From Fastidiosipila sp. (lineage in GTDB: Bacteria > Bacillota > Clostridia > Saccharofermentanales > DTU023), in assembly GCA_012511175.1 (NCBI GenBank), contig JAAZGO010000004.1, forward strand, positions 61,804 to 125,803: 64,000 bases of DNA, in the 5' to 3' direction. A program made the translations under genes and the position numbers. Under the pieces are notes generated by a model, which did no database searches, was not told the DNA's origin, and worked only from the letters and a program-made list of their open reading frames with translations. Positions 37,826 through 47,828 of this stretch are shown piece after piece (position 1 is the stretch's first letter; the number at the start of each line of letters is the position of its first letter).

Positions 37826-39700
37826 CTAGCTTTCCCCTGCCCTCTCTTCCAGATCGACATAGCGCTGATAGAGGCCTTCCAGTTCCGCCAAAAGCTCCGC
37901 ATAGCGCTCGTAATCCTCCGGCCTGTGCCCTGAGGCGTCCGCCTCCTCAAAAAGACGGCAGGCCCGTTCCCGCACTTCAATCTCTTTCTGGATCCGGCCC
38001 AGGGCCTGGCGCCATTTCGCCCTCTGCCTTCTCACCTCAGCCGCATTGGCAGGCGCACCAGCCCCCGGCCCGGCCTTTCCCTCCTCCTTTTCCCGCCAAA
38101 GGCTGTATTGCCGATACCAATCTTCATAGCTGTCAAAAGGCAAAACTTCTGTCCCCACAAAACCCAGGACTGATCGGGCCGCCGTCCTGATAAAGTAGCG
38201 GTCATGGCTGACCACCAGAACTGCGCCATGATAATCGGCCAGGGTCTGCTCCAAAAGTTCTCTCGACTCAATGTCCAGATGGTTGGTCGGTTCGTCCAGG
38301 ACCAGCAGGTCCGCCTTTTGTTCCAGCAGGGCGCAGAGGTAAAGGCGGTGGCGTTCCCCGCCCGAGAGGGCAGTCAGCTGCTTGATCAAGGCCTCATCGC
38401 CAAAACCGAACCGGGCCAGCCGGCCCCGTATCTGTGTTTCTGAAGCCGGAAAGGTACTTTTCAGATACTGGTAGACCGTCTGGGCTTGATCAGGGAAGTC
38501 GACGCTCTGCCCCATGAAAGCCGTGCCGGGGTCGCCATAGAGGGAAATCCGGCCTGAAACAGCTTCCATACGGCCCAAAAGGATATGGAGCAGGGTGGTT
38601 TTGCCACAGCCATTGGGTCCTGCCAGGGCGATCCGGTCGGAGGCCTTGACGGTGAAGGAAAGGTCTTCGAAAAGCGGCCGGTCAAAAGCCATGGAGAGAT
38701 TTTCGGCCTTGATCAGCAGCCGGTTCCGGTCTTTTTTTGTGTCAGCCGGCAGGAAGGAGAAGGTCATGTGCCGGTCCGGGTTCACCTGGCTTTGAACCTG
38801 GCTCAGCTGGTCTTTCAGCTTGCGCACCACTTTTTCCCGTGAGTGATAGGACTTCATCTTGCGATGTGACCGCATGGTTTGGGCCACACCCTCCTGGCGT
38901 TTGATCTCGCCTGACAGCCGGTCCATGGTCAAACCCAACAATTTTTTCCGCTCCCGCTTTTGTTCCATGGCCTGGGAATAATTGCCGCGGTAAGTATGAA
39001 GGCCATGGTTTTCCAGTTCAAAAATTCTGCCCGCGACATGGTCAAGAAACCAGCGGTCGTGAGAGACCACAACCAGGGCTGTCTTTTTTGACAGCAGATA
39101 CTCCTGCAGCCAATCCAAACCGTCATAGTCCAGGTGATTGGTCGGTTCGTCAAGCAGGAGCAGGTCGCAGGGCTCAAGGAGAAGGCGCCCCAAGGATACC
39201 CGCATCTGCTCGCCCCCTGACAGGGTGTGATAGGGCTGATTCATCTGTTTCTCGGTCAGGCCGAGGCCTGCCAGGTTCCTGGCCAGGCGGGCCCTGTAAT
39301 CGTAGGCGCCCCCGTCCTCCATGGCCTGCTGGAGCCGGCCGAATTCTGCGACCAGGCCGTCAAGGGCCGGCCCGGACGTCCTTTCCATCTCTTTGCGGAG
39401 GATCTGCATCCGCTCTTCCATACGGATGAAACGGGGATTGTCCAGGATGTCGAGACCCTGATGATCGTAAGCCAGGGGCCGCTGGCCCAGCTTGGAGACG
39501 GCCGTGTAAAAGGACCGCCGGATGGTCCCCGAGTCGGGCAGCAGGGTGCCGGAAATCAGATTGAGCAGGGTGGTCTTGCCTGTACCGTTCTGCCCGATCA
39601 GGCCGATCTTGTCGGAGGCGTCGATGGCAAAGGAAAGACCCTCCAGGACAGGCCGTCCCAAAAAGCCCTTGGATAGATCACTTGCCTGAACAATACTCAT
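37826..39700 (-). CDS. ABC-F family ATPase
   Basis: The 624-residue soluble protein has two ABC domains: Walker A 'GQNGTGKTT' near residue 36 with signature 'LSGGEQMRVSLG', and 'GPNGCGKTT' near 360 with 'LSGGERHRLYLC'. There are no membrane segments. Between them lies the charged ABC-F linker (~240-315) that reaches into the ribosomal E site in known members; a C-terminal helical hairpin (~550-620) follows. Uup/YfmR/EttA-type factors resolve stalled ribosomes, others protect against antibiotics; which applies is unclear. Confidence 0.94.
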   Translation of the reverse strand: MSIVQASDLSKGFLGRPVLEGLSFAIDASDKIGLIGQNGTGKTTLLNLISGTLLPDSGTIRRSFYTAVSKLGQRPLAYDHQGLDILDNPRFIRMEERMQILRKEMERTSGPALDGLVAEFGRLQQAMEDGGAYDYRARLARNLAGLGLTEKQMNQPYHTLSGGEQMRVSLGRLLLEPCDLLLLDEPTNHLDYDGLDWLQEYLLSKKTALVVVSHDRWFLDHVAGRIFELENHGLHTYRGNYSQAMEQKRERKKLLGLTMDRLSGEIKRQEGVAQTMRSHRKMKSYHSREKVVRKLKDQLSQVQSQVNPDRHMTFSFLPADTKKDRNRLLIKAENLSMAFDRPLFEDLSFTVKASDRIALAGPNGCGKTTLLHILLGRMEAVSGRISLYGDPGTAFMGQSVDFPDQAQTVYQYLKSTFPASETQIRGRLARFGFGDEALIKQLTALSGGERHRLYLCALLEQKADLLVLDEPTNHLDIESRELLEQTLADYHGAVLVVSHDRYFIRTAARSVLGFVGTEVLPFDSYEDWYRQYSLWREKEEGKAGPGAGAPANAAEVRRQRAKWRQALGRIQKEIEVRERACRLFEEADASGHRPEDYERYAELLAELEGLYQRYVDLEERAGES

Positions 39701-39726
39701 GGATCACCCGCCTCAAAACCTCCGCC

Positions 39727-39732
39727 ATTCTA
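39727..39732 (-). promoter_or_regulatory. Candidate extended -10 of the ABC-F gene
   Basis: On the minus strand TGATAGAAT (TGn plus TAGAAT) lies 27-35 bases before the ABC-F start codon. It sits back to back with a TGCTAAACT box (39752-39760) for the divergent murC-type gene. Confidence 0.35.
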
Positions 39733-39767
39733 TCACCTTTCTTTTGTATCGTGCTAAACTTAGTGGC

Positions 39768-41354
39768 ATGAATGGCAAACCAGATGACCTGACAAAGCAA
39801 CCTTTGCCTGACCGAATCCCCGCCTTTGATGACCCGGCCCTGGAAGCGGCGCCCTTTCAAGTGATTGAATCGGTAACCGGCAGCCAGCCTGCCGGCTATA
39901 CGGCGGCGGCCTCGGCCATTGCCCCCGGCAAGAAGATTTTTTTCATCGGCATCGGTGGCATCAGCATGTCCGGCCTGGCCGAAATCGCCCAGGCCGAAGG
40001 CGCTGTCTGTGCCGGTTCTGATCCTCACCCCAATGCAAGGACCTCCTACCTGGAAAAGCTGGGCCTTGCCATCTTTGATCACCATGACGGCTGTTTCATC
40101 GATCAGTTTGAGCCCGACCTGGTCGTCTACTCAAGGGCGGTCTTCGACGACAACCCCGAACGCCTGCGGGCGGCCGAACTCAAAATTCCCTGTGTGGAGC
40201 GGGCTGTCTTCCTGGGCGCCATCAACCGGCTCTTCCGAAAAGTCATCAACATCAGCGGAACCAACGGCAAATCAACCTGCACGGCCATGTGCGCGCTCAT
40301 GCTGATCGAGGCGGGTTTGGATCCGTCGGTCCATCTGGGCGCTGAACTCATCGATTTCCAGACAACCGTCCGCCTCTCAAAAACCAGGCCCCGGGAGCTC
40401 TTCCTCTCCGAGGCCTGTGAATTCAAACAGGGCTTTTTCCACTACCGGGGAACGGCAACGGTCATTCTCAACCTGGTCCACGACCACATTGACAGCTACA
40501 GGACACCCGGGGATCTGATCCGCGCCTTTGCCCAGTACGTAGCCATTCAGCCGTCCGGATCGATTTTGATCCTGCCTGCCTACGATCCCGGCATTGAAAA
40601 AATGCTGGCCGTCATCAAGGAGATCCGGCCCAGCCTTGCCGGTCAGCTCCCGCTTGTTTGGTTCGGTTCAGAAAAAGACCGGACCCCTGGCGGCCGGAAG
40701 CCGGATTACTACTACAGCAATCTTCATTACAGTCAGCAGGGGCAGCCCCGCTTTGACCTTTTTAAAAGAGACGTTTTTCTGACTGCCGTTTCTCTGGCGG
40801 TTCCCGGTGAATTCAATGTGCAAAACGCCATGGGGGCCATCGCAGCTGCCGATCTGGCCGGTGCAGGCCCGCAAGCCATCAAGCGGGCGCTCGGGAGCTT
40901 CCAGGGGGCCGAAGGCCGCTTTACCCGGGCCGGCCAATATAATGGCGCCCAGGTTATCATTGACTACGCCCATCATCCCTCTGCCGTCCGGGCCACCATC
41001 GAGGCTGCCCGCCACCTGCCGGCCAAACGCCTTTGGGTCTGTTTCCAGCCCCTGACACACAGCCGGGTCCGGGGCTTTTTTGATGATTTCGTCCAGTCCA
41101 TGCTGGATGTGAAGCCCATCATGATGTCTGAAATCTATGACGACCGTGAAAAAGACCAGTCCATCAGTTCCCGGGATTTATGTGACCGGATTAACCAGCT
41201 GGGCGGTCAGGCGGAATTCTACCCCACCAATGAGGCGCTAGAGGCACAGCTTCGGAAAATTGTCCAGCCCGGGGACCTGGTCCTGATCATGGGCGTCGAT
41301 CTGCGAAATACAGGCGACCGCCTGACAGGCCGGACCGACCACATGAAACGTTGA
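39768..41354 (+). CDS. murC: UDP-N-acetylmuramate--L-alanine ligase (MurC type)
   Basis: The 528-residue Mur ligase has an N-terminal UDP-binding Rossmann domain ('FFIGIGGISMSGLAEIA'), central ATP domain with P-loop 'ISGTNGKSTCTAM' and C-terminal 'DYAHHPSAV'. 'EACEFKQGF' replaces the 'EACEYVDSF' usual in clostridial MurC, and Asn stands where MurC normally has His (SGTHGKTT). A ~55-residue N-terminal extension precedes the first strand. I assign MurC with the caveat that it could be a divergent paralogue; no other Mur ligase is in the window. Start ATG at 39768 has only a weak ribosome site. Confidence 0.85.
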   Translation: MNGKPDDLTKQPLPDRIPAFDDPALEAAPFQVIESVTGSQPAGYTAAASAIAPGKKIFFIGIGGISMSGLAEIAQAEGAVCAGSDPHPNARTSYLEKLGLAIFDHHDGCFIDQFEPDLVVYSRAVFDDNPERLRAAELKIPCVERAVFLGAINRLFRKVINISGTNGKSTCTAMCALMLIEAGLDPSVHLGAELIDFQTTVRLSKTRPRELFLSEACEFKQGFFHYRGTATVILNLVHDHIDSYRTPGDLIRAFAQYVAIQPSGSILILPAYDPGIEKMLAVIKEIRPSLAGQLPLVWFGSEKDRTPGGRKPDYYYSNLHYSQQGQPRFDLFKRDVFLTAVSLAVPGEFNVQNAMGAIAAADLAGAGPQAIKRALGSFQGAEGRFTRAGQYNGAQVIIDYAHHPSAVRATIEAARHLPAKRLWVCFQPLTHSRVRGFFDDFVQSMLDVKPIMMSEIYDDREKDQSISSRDLCDRINQLGGQAEFYPTNEALEAQLRKIVQPGDLVLIMGVDLRNTGDRLTGRTDHMKR

Positions 41355-41355
41355 C

Positions 41356-41384
41356 GTAAAAATCGCCCGCGAGGGCGGGCGATT
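41356..41384 (-). terminator. Terminator downstream of ftsH
   Basis: AATCGCCCGC (41361-41370) and GCGGGCGATT (41375-41384) form a perfect 10-bp stem with a GAGG loop; on the minus strand TTTTT follows. It also lies just after the murC stop but has no T-tract on the plus strand. Confidence 0.88.
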
Positions 41385-41410
41385 GCATGACAAAAAGATC
41401 GATCGCATTT

Positions 41411-43354
41411 CTATCCGGGCGTCGATTCCGTCCCTGCCTCCGCGACCGGAACAGCCACCTCACCCGGCGATACCGAGACCTCTTTGGCGCCTTCGCCGGG
41501 CAGGGGTTTGGGATCGACCGCAAACTCCTGATAGATGGACTCGAATTCAGCAGACTCCACTTTCTCCTTCTCCAGCAGGCGGGTGGCCAGTTCGTCGAGC
41601 AGACGGCGGTTTTCGGTCAGCACCTCCTTGGTCTCGGAATAGGCTTCGTCCAGAATCCGGGCGATTTCTTCATCGATGGCCGCCTGGAGCGCTTCACTAT
41701 GGTTCATCACATGGCCGTAGTCGCGGCCGATGAAGACTTCCTCCTCCTCGGCTGTCACCACATTGCCCAGCCTGCTGCTCATGCCGTATTTGGTTACCAT
41801 GGCGCGGGCAATCCGGTTGACTTCCTTCAGATCGGCCCCGGCACCGGTGCTGATCTCGCCGAAAACCAAATCTTCAGCCGCCCTGCCTCCCAGGGCCATC
41901 TTGATCTCAGCAACAAGCTGGGCCCGGGTCTTGAAGTAGATGTCTTCGCTGGGCTTGAAAGCCGTATAGCCGCCGGCACCGCCGGCTGGAATAATGGAGA
42001 CCCGCTCGACCCGGTCGGTTGTCGATACCTCCCGCAAGACGATGGCGTGCCCTGATTCGTGGTAGGCCGTCAGCTTCTTTTCCTCGGCACTGATCACCCT
42101 GCTCTTCTTTTCAGGCCCGATGGTCACTTTGAAGACAGCCTCGGCGACATCGGAATAGTGGATTTTATCGTCGTTGCGCCTGGCAGCCAGAAGAGCTGCC
42201 TCATTCAAAAGGTTGGCCAGATCCGCTCCGGTGAAGCCAGGTGTAATTTTGGCAATTTCAGCCAGATCCACATCGTCCGCCAGGGGCTTGTCCTTGGCGT
42301 GGACGTGAAGGATGGCTTCCCGCCCCTTCAGGTCGGGCCGCATGACCACGATGCGGCGGTCAAAGCGGCCGGGGCGCAGGAGGGCGCCGTCCAGGATGTC
42401 AGGCCGGTTGGTTGCAGCCAGAACGATGACCCCCTCATTGGGTCCGAAACCATCCATCTCGACCAGGAGCTGGTTGAGGGTTTGCTCGCGCTCATCATGG
42501 CCGCCGCCCAGCCCCGCTCCGCGATGACGTCCGACCGCGTCAATTTCATCGATGAAGACGATGCAGGGTGCCTTCTTTTTCGCATTCAGGAAAAGGTTGC
42601 GGACCCGGGACGCGCCGACGCCGACAAACATTTCAACGAAGTCAGACCCGCTGATGGAGAAAAAGGGTACCTGGGCTTCGCCCGCGACAGCCCGGGCCAG
42701 CAGCGTTTTACCTGTACCGGGCGGGCCGACCAGCAAAATCCCTTTGGGGATCTTGGCACCCAGGCTGACGTATTTTTTGGGATTCTTGAGAAAATCGACC
42801 ACTTCCTGCAGTTCATCTTTTTCCTCTTCCGCTCCGGCCACGTCATCGAAGGTCACGCGTATCTGGCTTGGGTCGGCCAGGGTCGCCCGGCTTTTGCCAA
42901 AGGACAGGGCCGTCTTGCCCTCGCTGTCCCTCCTGGCATAGGAGATAAAGACGAAGGCGCCCAGGGAGACCAGCATGAGAAGCATGATGATGCCGTTCAG
43001 GATGCTGCCGAAATCGGTCGGCCGGTTGTAGTCAAATGAGGCTATATGACCCTCTTCCTTGGCCAGCCGGAGGATCTCAAGGTAGCTGTCGATGGAGTCG
43101 GCGGGAATGTCTTTTTTGACACTGGCGGGGCTTCCTTCCGAAACCGCCTTGTCCGTCATCTTCAAATTGAGCGTGGCCCCGTCGATGGTAACCGATTCGA
43201 CCGTGCCGCTCTTGATCATCTGCTCGACATCAAAAAGCGTGGCATCTTTCGAGCGGTCGCCGCGCGACATCATGAAGGTAACCGCCATGATCACAATCAT
43301 GAGAATGATGTAGAAAGAAAAACCGCCAAATTTTCGTTGTTCCGGAGCCTTCAT
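41411..43354 (-). CDS. ftsH: ATP-dependent zinc metalloprotease FtsH
   Basis: A 647-residue membrane AAA+ protease: two N-terminal membrane helices (~10-30 and ~115-137) flanking an outside domain, AAA domain with Walker A 'GPPGTGKT' and second-region '[12 protein letters not shown]', and the peptidase domain with zinc motif HESGH near residue 430. It degrades membrane and short-lived proteins. The C-terminal tail is rich in Glu, Pro and Val. It closes the rplI-dnaB-tilS-hpt-ftsH cluster. Confidence 0.98.
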   Translation of the reverse strand: MKAPEQRKFGGFSFYIILMIVIMAVTFMMSRGDRSKDATLFDVEQMIKSGTVESVTIDGATLNLKMTDKAVSEGSPASVKKDIPADSIDSYLEILRLAKEEGHIASFDYNRPTDFGSILNGIIMLLMLVSLGAFVFISYARRDSEGKTALSFGKSRATLADPSQIRVTFDDVAGAEEEKDELQEVVDFLKNPKKYVSLGAKIPKGILLVGPPGTGKTLLARAVAGEAQVPFFSISGSDFVEMFVGVGASRVRNLFLNAKKKAPCIVFIDEIDAVGRHRGAGLGGGHDEREQTLNQLLVEMDGFGPNEGVIVLAATNRPDILDGALLRPGRFDRRIVVMRPDLKGREAILHVHAKDKPLADDVDLAEIAKITPGFTGADLANLLNEAALLAARRNDDKIHYSDVAEAVFKVTIGPEKKSRVISAEEKKLTAYHESGHAIVLREVSTTDRVERVSIIPAGGAGGYTAFKPSEDIYFKTRAQLVAEIKMALGGRAAEDLVFGEISTGAGADLKEVNRIARAMVTKYGMSSRLGNVVTAEEEEVFIGRDYGHVMNHSEALQAAIDEEIARILDEAYSETKEVLTENRRLLDELATRLLEKEKVESAEFESIYQEFAVDPKPLPGEGAKEVSVSPGEVAVPVAEAGTESTPG

Positions 43355-43405
43355 GCCGTTTCATCGTTTCCTGTCAATGGTGTTTTCAATATGCTTAACC
43401 TCACC

Positions 43406-43939
43406 CTAGTCAGCAGCCAATACTTCAACGTCGGGCAGGTTTCTGTAGTAGCCGTCCAGATCCAGGCCATAGCCCACAATGAATTCATTCGGGATTTCCA
43501 GCCCGATGTAATGGACATCTATGTCGATCTTGCGCCGCGACGGCTTGTCAAAAGCGGTGACGATGCGGAGGCTGGCAGGATTTCTCGTCGATAAAAGATT
43601 CATCAGGTGGTTCAAGGTAATGCCTGTGTCGACGATGTCCTCAACGATCAGAACATGCCGGCCGGAGATGTTCTTGTCCAGGTCCTTATTGATCTTAACA
43701 ATGCCGGTGCTCTTTTCCCCGGCGTAGCTTGAAACCGACATAAAATCGACCTCGCAAGGGACATCAATGTGGCGGATCAGGTCAGCCAGAAACATGAAGG
43801 AACCCTTGAGGACACAGATGAGATAAATCTCTTTCCCCTTGTAGTCCTCCGAAATCTGTTTTCCAAGGCGCGTCACGAAGGTATCGATTTCTTCGCGGGA
43901 CACCAGCCTGTGATCAACCTTTTTCTCAACAAACGCCAT
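43406..43939 (-). CDS. hpt: Hypoxanthine phosphoribosyltransferase
   Basis: The 177-residue purine salvage enzyme has the PRPP-binding motif 'VLIVEDIVDTGITL' and 'VLKGSFMFLADL'. It makes IMP (and GMP) from the base and PRPP. The ATG at 43939 has GGAGGGGAG upstream. The tilS-hpt-ftsH order is conserved in Firmicutes, here interrupted by a peptidase gene. Confidence 0.96.
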   Translation of the reverse strand: MAFVEKKVDHRLVSREEIDTFVTRLGKQISEDYKGKEIYLICVLKGSFMFLADLIRHIDVPCEVDFMSVSSYAGEKSTGIVKINKDLDKNISGRHVLIVEDIVDTGITLNHLMNLLSTRNPASLRIVTAFDKPSRRKIDIDVHYIGLEIPNEFIVGYGLDLDGYYRNLPDVEVLAAD

Positions 43940-44040
43940 CTTTTCTCCCCTCCATTTTTTCAAGCCGAGAGACTGGCAAATTTCCGGCAGGGCCGGAAAG
44001 TCTGCGGGGAGGACAATAGCCTCCCCCCGATCCACTAGCA

Positions 44041-44046
44041 TTCTAA
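44041..44046 (-). promoter_or_regulatory. Candidate extended -10 before hpt
   Basis: TGTTAGAAT on the minus strand (TGn-TAGAAT) lies in the 153-base gap between the peptidase gene and hpt, which suggests an internal promoter for hpt-ftsH. Confidence 0.35.
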
Positions 44047-44092
44047 CACAGCCAGGGGCCGAATCAGTAGCATAAGCGACACCGCTGATGGC

Positions 44093-45319
44093 CTAGAATG
44101 CCCACTCGCCATCCCGTAATACAGGCAGGGCTGTGCCGTCCTTTTTGTAGCCGGTAATTGAGAGCTCGGGGCCGCCCACCATGAAATCGATGTGGATCAT
44201 GGATTTATTGGATCCCAACGCCCCGCGCTCCTCCTCGGTCATCCCGCTGCCACCCCTGATGGCCTCAGCGTAGGCCTGGCCGAGCGCAAAGTGACAGGAG
44301 GCATTCTCGTCAAAGAGGGTGGTCTTGAAAAGCAGCCCCGACCGGGAAACAGGCGATGAATCGGGTACGATGGCGACTTCGCCCAGCCTGCGAGCCCCTT
44401 CATCCATGCCCAGCAGCGTCTCAAGCACTTCCGCGTTCTTGCCGGCATGGTAATCGACAACCTGGCCCTCCTTGAAAGTGAAACCGAAATCCTCAACAAT
44501 CTTGCCCATGACTGAGAGCGGCATGGTCGAACGGATCCTGCCGTCCACCTTCATGGCATGGGGCGTTGTAAAGAGCTCTTCGGTCGGAATATTGGCCATG
44601 TAATCGACCCCGTCCGGCGTCGTCGATGAACCCCCGATCCACTTATGCCGGTCCGCCAGCCGGCAGGTCAGGTCCGTTCCCGGCCCCTGGTAGTGAAGGT
44701 AGCTGAAATCCTGGCTGTCCAGCCAGCTCTCGCGCGCCTTGAGGTTTTTGTCATGTTCCTGCCAGGCAGCAACCGGATCTTCCCGGTCAACGCGGCAAAT
44801 CCTCAAAACCACTTCCCATAGCTTGTTCAGAGCACTTTCTTCATCGAGGCCGGGGAAAAGTTCCCTGGCCCAGCGCAAGGAGGGACAGGCGGCTGCCGTC
44901 CACTTGATATCGCCGGGATGCATGTGCTTCTCCAGGTGCTCTGTTGCTGACAGGGCGGCCTTCTGGGCTGTCTGAATCTTCTTCTGGTCGATGTGGGCAA
45001 AAAGATCCAGCGAGGGTGCGCTGAGGTGAATCCGGTGGTATTTGGCCTTGAGCATTTCCTCAAGGTAATCGGCGCGAAAACCGGGAAAGTAATCCAGATA
45101 AGCCTCCCCGGCTTCCTCAAACTTGGACAGCCGGATCCTGTCATCGGCAATCTCGGTAATCACATCCCTGGCGCCGGCTTTCCAGCAGGACCTGGCAATC
45201 TCGCGCAAAAGCGGCAGTGATTCGGTATCGCCGTTCAACTGAATCAAGTCCCCCTCTTTCACATTGACCCCGACTTTGACCAGTACCTCAGCATACTTTT
45301 TCAGCATTTCCCGGCTCAT
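44093..45319 (-). CDS. M29-family aminopeptidase
   Basis: The 408-residue protein matches the thermophilic aminopeptidase family (AmpS/PepS, M29): 'NIPTEELFTTPHAMKVDG' with the first metal Glu, 'GKIVEDFGFTFKEGQV', and the late 'SNKSMIHIDFMVGGPELSI'. These enzymes are cobalt- or zinc-dependent and remove N-terminal residues from peptides. It overlaps tilS by 4 bases, so it is translated with it. This fits an amino-acid fermenter that needs to finish peptide breakdown. Confidence 0.94.
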   Translation of the reverse strand: MSREMLKKYAEVLVKVGVNVKEGDLIQLNGDTESLPLLREIARSCWKAGARDVITEIADDRIRLSKFEEAGEAYLDYFPGFRADYLEEMLKAKYHRIHLSAPSLDLFAHIDQKKIQTAQKAALSATEHLEKHMHPGDIKWTAAACPSLRWARELFPGLDEESALNKLWEVVLRICRVDREDPVAAWQEHDKNLKARESWLDSQDFSYLHYQGPGTDLTCRLADRHKWIGGSSTTPDGVDYMANIPTEELFTTPHAMKVDGRIRSTMPLSVMGKIVEDFGFTFKEGQVVDYHAGKNAEVLETLLGMDEGARRLGEVAIVPDSSPVSRSGLLFKTTLFDENASCHFALGQAYAEAIRGGSGMTEEERGALGSNKSMIHIDFMVGGPELSITGYKKDGTALPVLRDGEWAF

Positions 45320-46404
45320 ACTTCCTCCTGACTTTTCGAGGGCTTCCCCCCGTCTTTCTCCTCATACGATTCAGCTTCGAGCCACAGCCGGCCATGGCAC
45401 ATGATTGCGGTGACCCCGCCCCCAAGCGACAGGCGTGCTTTCTCTTTGTTGCCGGATGTCACGGAGACCATCAATCCGGCCAGGGTCGCAACCTGGTTCT
45501 GGCTCAGGCTTTGGGAGCCGTCCTCACCCTCTTTCACCTGTCCACAGTACTGCTGTAAAACCCTTGAGGTCAAGGCCTCCGGCAGGCTGGCAAGGTCTGT
45601 CAGGGACAGGCTGCCGTCCGGCAAACGCAAGGAATCGAGACTCTCCGAGGCCATGGCGGACAGGGCATCATGATCCATTTTTGCCAAATCCCCCAGGCGG
45701 GCCAGCATGGGCACCGGATCGTAGCCAAGTGTTTTTTCCCAGGCCGGGATCAAGTCCAGGCGAATCCTGTTTCTCAAAAATTCGAAAGAAAGGTTGGACG
45801 CGTCTTCTCTCCAAGGCAAATTCAAGGCCTGTGCCGCCTCGACCACCTGATCCCTCCGGATATCCAGCAGCGGACGGATCAGGGGCCCGTCCAGATAGCG
45901 GATCCCGACCAGCCCCCGGAGCCCTGCGCCCCGCCCCATGTGCATCAGGATGCTTTCTGCCCGGTCATCCTGATGATGGGCCAGGGCGATGCGGCAGCCT
46001 CCGGGGTAATCTTTTTTCTCCCCGTAATCCGCCGCGACTTTTTCAAAGGACCGGCGCCTTACGATCCGGCCCGCTTCCTCCAGCCCCAGTCCGGCTTTTT
46101 GGGCGTAGGCAGGAAGGTCTTCATAGAGGGCGACAAAGGGAATTGAATGCTTTTCGCAGTAGTCCTTGACAAGTGCCTGGTCAAGATCGGCCTCGCTCCC
46201 GCGGATTCCGTGATTCAGATGGCAGGCTACCAGGTCAAAGGGAATTTTTTGGAGGTAATGGAGCAAAAAGGCGAGAAGCAGCATGGAATCGGCGCCGCCC
46301 GAGACACCGGCAACCAGGAGGCTTTGGGGAAGGATGAGTTTTTCACGCTCACAGGTCGCTGAGATTTGCTGAAAAACCCAAAAAGCAGGAGCCGGGAGCT
46401 TCAT
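45316..46404 (-). CDS. tilS: tRNA(Ile)-lysidine synthase (short form)
   Basis: The PP-loop ATPase motif 'SGGADSMLLLAFLLHYL' is near residue 35, with 'CHLNHGIRGSEADLD' and 'ALAHHQDDRAES' following. It converts C34 of the CAU-anticodon tRNA-Ile to lysidine so that it reads AUA. At 362 residues it is shorter than Bacillus TilS and appears to lack most of the C-terminal tRNA-binding domain. Its ends overlap dnaB and the peptidase gene by 4 bases each. Confidence 0.93.
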   Translation of the reverse strand: MKLPAPAFWVFQQISATCEREKLILPQSLLVAGVSGGADSMLLLAFLLHYLQKIPFDLVACHLNHGIRGSEADLDQALVKDYCEKHSIPFVALYEDLPAYAQKAGLGLEEAGRIVRRRSFEKVAADYGEKKDYPGGCRIALAHHQDDRAESILMHMGRGAGLRGLVGIRYLDGPLIRPLLDIRRDQVVEAAQALNLPWREDASNLSFEFLRNRIRLDLIPAWEKTLGYDPVPMLARLGDLAKMDHDALSAMASESLDSLRLPDGSLSLTDLASLPEALTSRVLQQYCGQVKEGEDGSQSLSQNQVATLAGLMVSVTSGNKEKARLSLGGGVTAIMCHGRLWLEAESYEEKDGGKPSKSQEEV

Positions 46405-47828
46405 GATCCCTGGGGAGGCGGCGGGGGCGGTTCGGGCGTCCCGCCATAATAGCTTTCCGTAAAGGTCAAGATCCGGGGATTCCAGTCCAGGGTCACGGTC
46501 ATTCTTTCGCCCTGCCGGTTCTTTTCGATGATCAGGTCGATTTCACTCACTTCCTGCATGTAGGAAGCTTCCTCCTCCTGGCGGTTGGGGTCGTGGAGAA
46601 ACATGACCACATCGGCGTCCTGCTCAATGGCCCCTGATTCCCTGAGATCGGCGAGCCGGGGCCGGCGCCCTGCCCGGTCAACTTCGCGGGAAAGCTGCGA
46701 AAGAGCAAGGACCGGGACTTCCAGATCCCTGGCCATGACCTTCAGCATGCGGGAGATCTCGGCAATCTGCTGCTGCCTGTTTTCAGCCCGCGACCGGCTG
46801 GTCGCCGTTCCCATCAGCTGGAGGTAGTCAACAACGACCAGATCCAGCTGCTGCTTTTGCAGCTGGAGCTGACGGCAGCGGGCGTGGATCTCAACCACAT
46901 TGATGGAAGAGTGGTCATCAATGTAAATGGGGATGCTGTACAGGTCACCCAGCCCCTTGCCAATCATCTCCCAGGCTTCCTTGTCTTTCACATCGAGCGA
47001 TTCCAGCTGTTGGAAAGACATCATGGTTTTGGAGGACAGAAGGCGCATGGCGACCTCTTCCTTGCTCATTTCGAGTGAAAAGATGGCGACCACAGCACCT
47101 CGGTGGTAGGCAGCATTGTGGGCGATATTGAGTGAAAGCGCCGATTTGCCGACGCCGGGCCTTGAGGCGAGAATATAAAGACCGCCCTTGCGCAATCCAC
47201 CCAGGACGCGATTCAGGCTGGGAAAGCCGATTTGGATGGGCTGAGGCCGCTCGCCGCGGGAAATGGCGCCCAGCTCATTGATTCTGGCTCCAAGCACACC
47301 GCCGATGGGAAGCAGTCCTGAGCTTTCCCCTTCTTCCCGGATGTTCATGATCCGCTGGGCTGCCAGTTCAATCAGCTCTTCTGCCTCATGGTCGGAGTTG
47401 AAGCAAAGATCAATGACGCCGTCGAGCGACAGAATCATCCGGCGCTTGACAGACAGATCGCGCACCAACCCGATATAGACCGGGTAATTGGAGGCGAAAG
47501 GCACGGATCCGGGAAGCGCCGCCACGTATTCGCGCCCTCCCGCCCGGCCGATATTCCCATTGGCGATCAGCTGATTGGTCACGGTCAGGATATCGCAGGG
47601 CTTCTGATCTTCATTCAGGGCTGCCATGGCATCAAAAATCAGCTGATGTTTGGGGTCGTAAAAATCCTCTTTCCGCAAATCAGCCATCATGGCCGCCAGC
47701 GATTCAAGTTTCATCATGGCGCAGCCCAGGACGGATTGTTCCGCACTGGCATTGTGAGGCAGTGTCCTGCCTCTCAGCCGGTCGGATAAAGAGTCCGAAC
47801 CGGACAATGGTTCGGGGAAGGTGGCCAT
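46401..47828 (-). CDS. dnaB: Replicative DNA helicase
   Basis: The 475-residue protein has the DnaB N-terminal helical domain ('LPHNASAEQSVLGCAMM') and a RecA-like helicase domain with Walker A 'SRPGVGKSALS' near residue 220, 'DYLQLM' as Walker B, and 'LSQLSREVDRAGRRPRLADLRESG' as motif H4. It unwinds DNA at the replication fork as a hexamer. It starts at the last base of the rplI stop; the C-terminus is Pro-rich. Confidence 0.97.
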   Translation of the reverse strand: MATFPEPLSGSDSLSDRLRGRTLPHNASAEQSVLGCAMMKLESLAAMMADLRKEDFYDPKHQLIFDAMAALNEDQKPCDILTVTNQLIANGNIGRAGGREYVAALPGSVPFASNYPVYIGLVRDLSVKRRMILSLDGVIDLCFNSDHEAEELIELAAQRIMNIREEGESSGLLPIGGVLGARINELGAISRGERPQPIQIGFPSLNRVLGGLRKGGLYILASRPGVGKSALSLNIAHNAAYHRGAVVAIFSLEMSKEEVAMRLLSSKTMMSFQQLESLDVKDKEAWEMIGKGLGDLYSIPIYIDDHSSINVVEIHARCRQLQLQKQQLDLVVVDYLQLMGTATSRSRAENRQQQIAEISRMLKVMARDLEVPVLALSQLSREVDRAGRRPRLADLRESGAIEQDADVVMFLHDPNRQEEEASYMQEVSEIDLIIEKNRQGERMTVTLDWNPRILTFTESYYGGTPEPPPPPPQGS

